From contig JAJTUP010000060.1 of NCBI GenBank assembly GCA_021399435.1, positions 186,001 to 250,000 of the forward strand: a stretch of 64,000 nt of DNA, in the 5' to 3' direction. Below, piece by piece: positions 55,801 to 64,000 of the stretch. Source of the stretch: Diaporthe sp. PMI_573 (lineage: Eukaryota; Ascomycota; Sordariomycetes; Diaporthales; Diaporthaceae). The notes below the pieces were generated by a model that was not told the origin of the DNA, did no database searches, and saw nothing but the letters and a program-made list of their open reading frames with translations. Position 1 is the first letter of the stretch. Every line of letters begins with the position of its first letter. Position numbers and translations under genes: made by a program.

Positions 55801-58800
55801 TTATGCCACCTTCTTCCTCTTGCTCGGCCTCCTGCTGGTCCCATCGTGACCATCCACGAAGTGGTTCTTCTCTATTTGGTGTTGCCTCAGATTGTCCGGC
55901 CGGTTCTTGTAGGCACTTTTGCACCCTGGGAACGAGCAGCTGTACATCTTGGGCGGCTCCGTCGAGTGCTGCGTCTTCTTGTGCTTGGCCATCGACCCGT
56001 GGAACCACCTAGGATCTCCTTTCGGGCGGTAGCCACATAGCTCACAACACGCATCTGCCAATCCCTGCTTTTGCGCAGGTGGCGAGGTAGGAGAGATGGG
56101 TGTCTGCAGGGCGTTCTTGACAGGGTAGGCAGAGCTGGACGGGCTCTCCGTGCTCGAAGGTGCTGTGTTGTCTTCGGGAGGCGTGGAGCTGTGTGTAGGC
56201 CTCTCCACATCGGTCGGCTTCGAGGCTCCTTCTTGTTCGAGGCTCAAGAGTGGCTGCGTCTCGATGTCCATATCTATGTCCATGATGAAGTCATCCGTCA
56301 GACTCGGGGTGAGGGAGTCGAAAATACAGTCGAACAGGGCGTCATCGTCAGTTTCTGGCTCGGAGATTTCACCAGCATCCGGCGGGGCGGCGTCCAATTC
56401 CACGATAAGCGCCTCGCTGAGTGCCATGCTAAGATTGTAATAATGTTGGCGTCGCGGCGCCTCGGGGCTGCTGTCTAGTTCGTAGATAGGATCGCAAAGG
56501 CTGCGGACCAGCGGCACATAGTCGTCGAAGTATTGGACGGGGACGATGCAACTCTGTTGTCTCGACGTCAGGAACTTTCTCTGTCGAGGTTATCGAGGTG
56601 GGAGACAACAAAAACTCACCTGTCCGGCCTGGAGGGCCTCTAACTCGAACCGACGGGTTGAAAGTATAAGGCCACCGCTGATGTTCTGGTTTACGTTGCT
56701 CAGCTCAGCAATCAGGCCGTCCACATTGTGATACTGGTTGACAAGGATGCTCAATGCGTTGATCAGGCCAGCGATGTTCTCGGCAACTGGGGTGGCGGTT
56801 TGCGAATTGACGGATTCATCCTGTAAATGCTTCGCACAAAGATCAGAAGCCAGGGCTTCGGGCGAGGGGCCCAGTACCGCAGAAATCTCCAGCTCTGCAC
56901 GGAATTTAATGATCAGTCACTGTCTTCCCAATTCGTCATGTCACACAGAAAGTATGTCGCTTGGAGATTTCAACACATACCGTCTAGAAAGTGCAGTGCC
57001 GTCCTAACAAGAGGATCCCGGCTTTCTGTATTACGGGCGGGAGGGCTCGTCGCACGCTCCTTGCCCTTGAAACCGTGAGGCCAACGTGTGCGCACAGTCT
57101 GGGTCTCCTTGAGCGACTGTAATCGCTCCAATGTCATGTCACCTGGTTGCCAAATTGCCTGCACCACCTGCTGATAAAATGATTGGTTCTCGGGCGTGAA
57201 CCAAGTCGAGTAAAGTAACGATTGGGTGTAGAAGTCGCTGGATCGTCGCGTCGCGTCGTCTCCATAAACCACAAGGGCAAAACTGTAGATTACGTGTACC
57301 AAGCATAGTGTGTCCAACGCGGACACCGACGGACGGGACTCGAGGATGCCGCGGAGACTCGAGAAGCCTCTTTGCGCGATCGTCTTAGCTGACAATAGTT
57401 TCAGCTGATCGGCCAATGGGTTGTTCTGAATATGGTGGATCTTGTCCGCGGAGGAAACGATGTGCTCTTGCAGAGCATCCCACGCGGAAGCGACAAGTGA
57501 CTTTGTCTCGGATTGGACGGGGCCTGAACCATGAGCCTCCGCTGAGTGTGCTACTGGTGGCTCGGTACTCTCCTCTTCAAGCACAAGATTGTCCGGGTAG
57601 GACAACTTAGTAAGATCAGTGTCGAAAGAGAAGAAATCACCAGAGGAGAGCTCAGGCATAACGGGCATGTCAGCTTCAAGTTCTGGCAGCTCGGGAAGCA
57701 TGCCCAGTGGGTCAGAGGGACATTGCTTTGCCAAATCGTGAAAGTCATTGTCCTGACACATATCCACAGGGCTGATGAGTCCGGTTGGCGGTGTTGTCAA
57801 GTTCGTCTCGAAGCCCGACCAGGCGGTGGACGGGGCACTCCATAAGGACGAAGCCGTTGTGACGGAGCTGATGTTGCTGATATTGCTCATCGTGCTTGTT
57901 GTGGACCTGACAGAAGAGCTGGGCGAGAGGTGCTTGCTTCGCGAAGCTGGAACCGGGCCCCGGCCCTGTTGGCCGTACGGGGGATCTTGTGAGGGCCCTT
58001 GTGAAGCCGGCTGTCTTGCAGGTACGCTCTCGTACGTTGGGACGGGAGCGCTGACTTCGTGGTTCGGTTGCGAGACATCCCAGAGCGCTGGTTGCCACTG
58101 CATTGGCGCCTGCGAAGATACCGTGGTAGAGTCCAGTTCCGGGAGCATCAAAACCTGAGGGTCGACGATAGGGACCGCATCGGCTGGGGCTGGCGGGGCC
58201 GCCACCTCGGTGGAATCGATTTCCAGGATCTCTGTCGATGATAGTTCTGGCTCAGCCGGCGGATCGCAGCTCAACGACTCAAAGTAACTTGGTGGCGCCA
58301 ACGCCGCGGTGTCATCGATATCGAACTCGAGCTCCGGGCCGCGTTTCGACTTGTGGCCCAGGGTCGAGAAGAAGCCCTTGGCCATTGACAGCATCCTCCG
58401 TCTCCTGGAAGGGTGGCTGATACAGCGCCTGCACTTCGCATCGTCGAAGTGCTCGACTCGCATGTGATCGTAGCACCAGTACTCGCGGGTGGGCAGCTGA
58501 GGGCACGAGGCAAGGTGCTTCAGCATGCTCTCATGGTCGGGCAGCTGTTTCCTGCACCTTATCAGTGGGCAAGACAGCCTGTCGCTAGAGCTCATGAAGC
58601 GCGAGGTGTTGCGCTGGACGGCGGCCCATGCCAGGAACCGGGAATAGGAACAATCATCGCGGGAGGTTCCGCGGGTGACGCAGGACAATGACACATCGGA
58701 CGATGCACTCTTTGCCGTCGAGGCCGGGTCCGGAGATGAGGTCGGGGAGCACTGAGATCGTGGAGAGCGGGACCAACGCAGGCGGTCCACGGCCGCAAGC

Positions 58801-58859
58801 GGAGGCAGGCGTGCATCGGATGGGCCTCCGAAGGGCCCGTCCTTCTTTTCCGACCCCAT
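55801..58859 (-). CDS. C2H2 zinc-finger protein, probable transcription factor
   Basis: A predicted nuclear regulator of the filamentous-fungal C2H2 type. Three exons, 56981-58859, 56620-56894 and 55801-56580, give 977 residues. The N-terminal domain carries Cys/His clusters CPLIRCRKQLPDHESMLKH, HLASC, YWCYDHMRVEHFDDAKCRRC and a basic SHPSRRRRMLSMAKGFF segment, near residues 90-150. A long Ser/Pro/Glu-rich middle follows. A helical region (DALQEHIVSSADKIHHIQNN) sits near residue 510. The C-terminus has CELCGYRPKGDPRWF, HGSMAKHKKTQH and a classic C2H2 finger CSFPGCKSAYKNRPDNLRQH, ending with a basic SRRPSKRKKVA nuclear-localisation-like tail. Intron 2 is only 39 nt (56,581-56,619) and must be spliced because it contains an in-frame stop. 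The start is the first ATG of the open frame; an upstream coding exon is possible. Target genes are unknown. Confidence 0.85.
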
Positions 58860-59144
58860 GGTCGAACGTTGAGCGACGCGAGGGATGATTCTTTCCCTCG
58901 GAGGCGCCGGCGGAGGGGGTGGTGGATGAGCAGTGAACGCTTGTGTGCGGTATCTGCTATGGCGGCCCGGCACAGAACGAGTCTTCTGGGAGCGCGAGGA
59001 CGAGTCAAAGAGGCACTTCACGTCTAGTCCATGTTGTGTGAGATGAGGTGAAGGTCAAATCGATGAGGCTCCAGAAGTCGGGGGCCAGGCGAGGAGCCGA
59101 CAGAGCAGGCAAGCGTGCGCGTTCCTGTTCCTGTTCCTATGCGT

Positions 59145-59178
<34 letters not shown>

Positions 59179-59180
59179 AC
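59145..59180. repeat. (GT)n microsatellite
   Basis: About a dozen or more consecutive gt units flanked by gcgtgt units, some 290-320 nt upstream of the zinc-finger gene start. On that gene's strand this is a (CA)n tract in the promoter or leader. Confidence 0.85.
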
Positions 59181-62100
59181 CTGTGGGTGTATGCGTGTGT
59201 GCCGTCCTACAGTAGCCTACTAATTCCTGGGTAGGACTTCGGAGTGCGGGCAGCATGTAGGACACGAGACTACCTTGGGTACGGTCCAATACGGTACCAC
59301 CCCAGCTGCACCCTAGAGCGTGGGAGGGCGCCCGCCTTTCTCTGCAAGGACTCTCCAGCAGGAGGATTCTTTTGGCAAGTCTGGGTAGACTACTCTGTAT
59401 GGCTGCCTCATCTGCTTGTGTGCTGGGCCTGTGCGGACTGGCAGGATGCAGGTCTCACTCAGCCAGTGGAGGATGGCGGGGTTCAGTCGGCAAGGCAGAT
59501 TTGGCCGGCAACGTCTGGAGAGCCAGAGAGCCCAACTGCTGGAGCCAAGCTAGACCACATCCTCTCGCGTGGCACAAGGTGGGCTTACTTCTCTGCAGAC
59601 AGCGCAGACTGGTGCCGGGCACGGTTGCAGCCCGGAAGCTCGGCGTGGGCTGCACAAAGTACCCAGAGACCGCTTGGCCGGACGCCAACTCTACTGCAGT
59701 GAGACGGTAGGTAACGTTGTCGTTGCTGTTGCCGTCAGCAGAAGCACCATGGCTGACAGGCCGGTAGGGCTGATGGCCAGGCATGTTGGAGTAGGGACTG
59801 TGCGCGTACCGGCCGCGCGGGGGTAGGGCAGAGAGAAGTCAACGCCTTCTGGTAGGACCTGCAGACCCGGCTCCCTAGTCCACACTGTGTCAGCATGTCT
59901 CACCACCCGCCCCAAAGGCCCTGGGCAAGCAATAGTCGACCTCGAAGACAGAAGAGAGCCTAGGAGATTCGGATGGCCCTCTCTGACCCAGGATAACGCC
60001 CTCTCTCGGCCAAGAGTCGGATCACTGACAACTGCAGTGAAGGCATACCCCGGTCACGGACTCGAGGTCGTCCCGTAACACCTACGATCCGGAACAGCAT
60101 GTCGTCACAGCAGGTGGCCATGTGAAATGTTCGTCCAGACTCGCCGTCGATCCGTCAGGCTGTGACGGTCGCCCGCGACATAGGACCACCGACCCCGTTC
60201 ATGATCGTCACATCATGACACTGGTCCTGCCACGGCTTAATGCGAAAACGAGCCTGCGGGCGGTTAACGTGGCGTTGAATATCATCCGTGGATCCTCCCG
60301 CCGGCGAAGTGGCACCGGGCCTGGCCTTTCTTCCTGGCACGGCCCCGACCTGATTTCACGATCGACGATCCAGCCAAATTATTCCGTCAACGGCATTTCT
60401 AGCTGGCAGCTCCTCGAGACCGCGGCCGGGACGAAGCAAACTCTGGTCCATCCCCACAAACCTCCACAACTACAAGACAGCCGTGGGTGCAGCCTAACCT
60501 GTTCTGCACAAGGCGGGCCAAGGGCCGCAGGCATCATCACTGCCGGTATCTCGGTGCGATATAGGTATGCTGGTCGGCTGGTCCCCGTACCCCGGGCCTT
60601 TCCACGCAGAGCCGCAGTAGTGGGGCATCGAGGCCTCGCACGAGACGGCCTCGTGCGTTTCGTTTTGAGGAGCCACCCAGCCCACAAGCTCGAGGACAAT
60701 CAATCAATTTGTTTGTGTCCGCGTCTATTCCGTCTCCCGTAGAGATAGATACGCCGACCGAGTTTGTCCTGCTGATGGCCCACGGACGCCCCAGGCCAGC
60801 CCGGCCGCCCGCCCGGATGGGCCTCGCTCTCACCTTCCCGAAATGGCCCAAAGTTGCAACAGTGGTTGGAGTTTCCATTACAGTAGACTATTCTGTGTAT
60901 ATTGGCACATCAGCCGGTACATGACCGGCAATTCATCTGGAAGCTGACCGGCCAGCTACGATTGGGTTGAACCATGGGCCTCGATGGCCCTGCTGCTGGC
61001 GTCATTGACGGTCTCGTTCTCATTTGCTGCATCTGGCATCCGGATGACAGACGCATTTAACAAGCTTTGCAAGGGAGAGCCCTCGGCCGCTGCTTCGGGC
61101 GGTCCAAAAGTTATGGATGCTTGAATGATGACATCCGGTTAATGACATGTGTGAGTCTAGCACATCGGCTCGAAGGTAGCACCCAGCCGCAGGTAGCATT
61201 CCGAAGTCCGTAACCACGTAACCCCGTGGCATCCGTCGTGAAGTCAGAAAGAAACAGAAGAATCATATTTTGACTCTGCGGTTGAAATTACTGTTGATGG
61301 ATTGTCCCTGGGCTGATCGCAGCAAGCGGGGCCTCTCGTGAGCGATTGACGACGGCGATCATATCTGCGGCACAACGAGGGCCGTCGAGCCCAGTTGTGG
61401 TGCGATAGCCATCACGAGAGCAGAAAAGAGCGGCAGCAACAGCAGCAGCAATCAGCAATCAGCAATCAGCATCGTGATGCCCCCGTAGTTTACACTACAC
61501 CGCCGGTGTCCACCCTACGAGTGCCTGTTTCTAGGCTAGATCTGCAGCCCAGGCCCGAAAGAGTTCTGGGGATCTGCAAACGTCTTTATGCGAAACAGGC
61601 GAGAAGTCTGAGTGGGTGGTTCCGGGTTAGCAGCGGCGGGAGGAGTTGTTTCAACCTTATGCAACCCCCGTTCCGCTAGTTCTGCGTGGGTGGCATGGTT
61701 GGACCGCTGGGGACTTGGCTTGTCGCGCTCAGCCCGTGGCGTGTGGGCCGGAGAATCCAGCACGACTATCGGCCGTCACCCGTGGTCTTGAGTCGCTGGC
61801 CGAGGCCCCACGCCCCGAATGCCAGCCCGTGATGGACTCGTTCTCAACGGCCACGCCCACTTGCTCATGCTCCAGGTTCGGCGCACAAGAGGAGCCCGGC
61901 TGGTGGGTTGAACGCATGATAAGCTTTGGCGAGCGTCGTAGTCGGCTCACTGGGCAACGTCATGGCTGCGTGGGGCAGAGCAGAGGTTGACGAACAGCTG
62001 TTGGGGGATCCGTCCGATGAGGGCAATTCTGAAATCTGCCGCAGGAAACGACCCCGAAGTGGATATCTTGCTACATACTCTGACACTAGCGGCTGGTGGC

Positions 62101-63324
62101 TGCAACAAGTCCATGGGCGAGGCCCAGACAGACGGCACCCCGAGGCGTCGACACAGCACGCTACCGCTGGGCAACGGTCCGCTGCCATTCTCCCATTGAG
62201 CAGATTCTCGCCGTGGTGGGTGGCACTACCTGGGCACGGCGCGATACTACAGGTCTGTAGCGTCAGAATCAGCCGCATCTGCCAGTCGTAAAAACCTTCA
62301 CATGATGCTCCTCCCGGAGGCCGGAAGCCAGCCCACCCACCGGGCAGCAAGCAGCAAGCAGCTGCATCAGGCCCAGACCCACGCCAATGACTCCTTGGTG
62401 CGAGGCCTAGAAGGCTAACAGACAAGAGTGACAGAAGGACATGGTCGTGTTTGAGCATGGCGTCAACGCGGGGGGACGATAGCAGCTGTCATGGCAGAGC
62501 TAGGCGTGCCAGGGTCTGGGGTAGGGGGGTGTGGATGCAGGGAGCAGCTTGGTAGGGCCGGAGTCAGCACAGCAGCGATCTCTGCTCTGGTTGGGGCCAG
62601 TCCCAGACAACGGATTGTAATGGGACAAGCAGGGGCCCACCGAGCCGATCTCAGATGACCGACAAAACGGAATGGCTGGACTGGGCCTGCCTGGGTTGGG
62701 ACCGGGGTGCAAGGCTGGACAGGCGAATGGCTGCGCAGCTCCCACTCGCCGAGCATCGTCGAGTCGGGCCAGTCGAGCAGGTCGACCAAGCAGGGCAGGT
62801 CGAGCAGCTTTTTGTTGCCAGAAGCTGCATCGTCTGCGTCGTCTGGGTGCCACCGGATGGAGGGGGGATACGGAGCCCCCTGGTCAACACCCGCCGGGCA
62901 TTGGCTCGAGCCTGACAGGCCATAATGCGCGGCCGTCTTATCAGAATCCATCTTGGGAAGAAGTTTTTTCTTCTTTGCACGCCCTACGTGGGATTGGGCG
63001 GGCGACTGGGGACCGGGACTGAGACTGGGGTCCCGCCAATGTACATCGTAGGGTCTCTGGTGCTTGCAAGCAACATGGATTTGAGATGATGGGTAGTGTG
63101 GATCGATCCTTTCTTGACAGGCTTCCTGTCTTCCTGGCTTCCTGGCCGTCTGGTGTTTGGTGTCTGATCTCTCACAAGCCTGGGCCTATATAGAAGCAGG
63201 GCAGTCCACATTTTGCTACCAATTACTCTCTGCCCACGCGTTGTGCATATGTCGATGGCCTCGAGCGATACGCACCTCGCCGAACCATCATCCCATCCCA
63301 CCCCAACCACGGACACGAATACAG

Positions 63325-63380
63325 ATACGGACACAGACGCAGTGCCAGACGCAGTCGCAGTCGCAGTCGAAGACGCACGA
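63325..63380. repeat. Degenerate hexamer/trimer repeat
   Basis: Units of acagac / gacgca / gtcgca follow each other in a gene-free stretch near the right edge. They create Asp/Thr-rich or Arg-rich shadow frames that are not taken as genes. Confidence 0.6.
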
Positions 63381-64000
63381 GGAGTCGGCAACCCGTGCAG
63401 CAGCAACCCAACAAAACACCGCTAATCCTGATACTGGCGGCCAGCCATTCTGTCGTCATCTCCATATCTCTCTTATCTCATCCGTCGCAGCACTCCCGTT
63501 GGTCGGGGCGAGCGCACGTTGGACTCTTGGCGGCCTGGAGCACGCACGATATCTGATACGGACCAGCAAAAGGTCAAAAGGGCTTCCCACATATGAGCTC
63601 CCTCTCCCGGCCTCCTGTTTCGACATTTCCCGTCCAGCTCTCCTCGGCTCCATCCAAGGCGGGACCAAACCCCCATCGACACGAAAATCACTGAAGCCGA
63701 AGGCGAAGGGGCTACCCACAAATCCTGAACTCGTGGGTCCCGCTTATACAGGAAAATCCTCCAACAGGAAACAGACGCGCGGCTGTTCCGGGCAACATAA
63801 GCCTGTCTCCCCCCAGATCGACTGTTTCAGAGGCACAAGAGTCTGGCCTGCCCTCTTCTTGTTCATGCAATCGGCCCATATATGAAGACGCACTCGAATG
63901 TGACGGACTCACTGCCACCTTCTTATTACTGCATCGCCCTCCCGAAGCCGGTGGCTGCCAATAAACGCTAGCTTGGTCCTGATAACAGCCTCTCCGATCC

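Larger units (their letters stand above)
58860..64000. other. 5.1 kb right-end region without a supported gene
   Basis: This begins with the upstream region of the zinc-finger gene. A (GT)n tract occupies about 59,145-59,180, an AGC/ATCAGCA tract lies at 61,425-61,470, and a (gacgca/gtcgca)-rich tract at 63,325-63,380. Overlapping open frames of up to about 240 codons on both strands have no motif I recognise and simple-repeat-driven composition. A gene partly beyond the right edge cannot be excluded. Confidence 0.35.

Noticed and set aside
42485..61470. Possible relation of AGC/ATCAGCA tracts at 42.5 kb and 61.4 kb as copies of one element
   Set aside because: Only the simple repeat itself is shared; flanking sequence shows no convincing similarity by eye.
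63157..63885. Plus-strand open frame of 242 codons
   Set aside because: Driven by the degenerate hexamer repeat and without recognised motif or TATA/leader context; near the window edge.

Overview
The window comes from a filamentous ascomycete (Pezizomycotina, most likely a Sordariomycete). The reasons are short introns with GTRAGT-type donors, CTRAC-like branch points and YAG acceptors; a head-to-head pair of myosin-motor chitin synthases (classes VII and V); an Msb2-type signalling mucin; a decayed F-box-like gene with RIP-like mutations; and GC-rich coding sequence with long intergenic stretches. I did not identify the species. All exon borders below were derived by hand from reading-frame continuity and splice signals.

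Left to right: a partial BMS1 GTPase gene (-), a TRI101-like acyltransferase (+), an unrecognised 249-residue protein (-), a Pbi2-type proteinase B inhibitor (+), a mitochondrial PDK/BCKDK-type kinase (+), the class VII (-) and class V (+) chitin synthases flanking a 3.9 kb shared upstream region, an Ecm4-type glutathionyl-hydroquinone reductase (-), the ubiquitin-activating enzyme UBA1 (-), FKBP12 (-), an F-box-like pseudogene (+), the mucin sensor MSB2 (+), an anion:cation-symporter-type MFS transporter (+), ribokinase (-) and a C2H2 zinc-finger regulator (-). Three long stretches (34.8-38.5, 41.0-47.3 and 58.9-64.0 kb) hold no gene I can support.

Most genes are conserved housekeeping genes and the set is not a biosynthetic cluster. 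The functional theme is the cell wall and surface: the two motor-domain chitin synthases synthesise wall polymer at hyphal tips, and Msb2 is the family of surface sensors feeding the filamentation/osmostress MAPK cascades. UBA1, FKBP12, the Pbi2-like inhibitor and BMS1 belong to protein and ribosome homeostasis. The Ecm4-like enzyme, mitochondrial kinase, ribokinase and MFS carrier are metabolic.

No wholly new system could be demonstrated. The least explained signals are a small dispersed repeat family carrying tandem 'aggataacct'-type units (about 5.1, 6.4, 38.5 and 53.6 kb), the RIP-like decayed F-box relic beside one of its copies, upstream ORFs before the class V chitin synthase and MSB2, (CTGA)n tracts upstream of two cell-wall genes, and several very small exons or introns.
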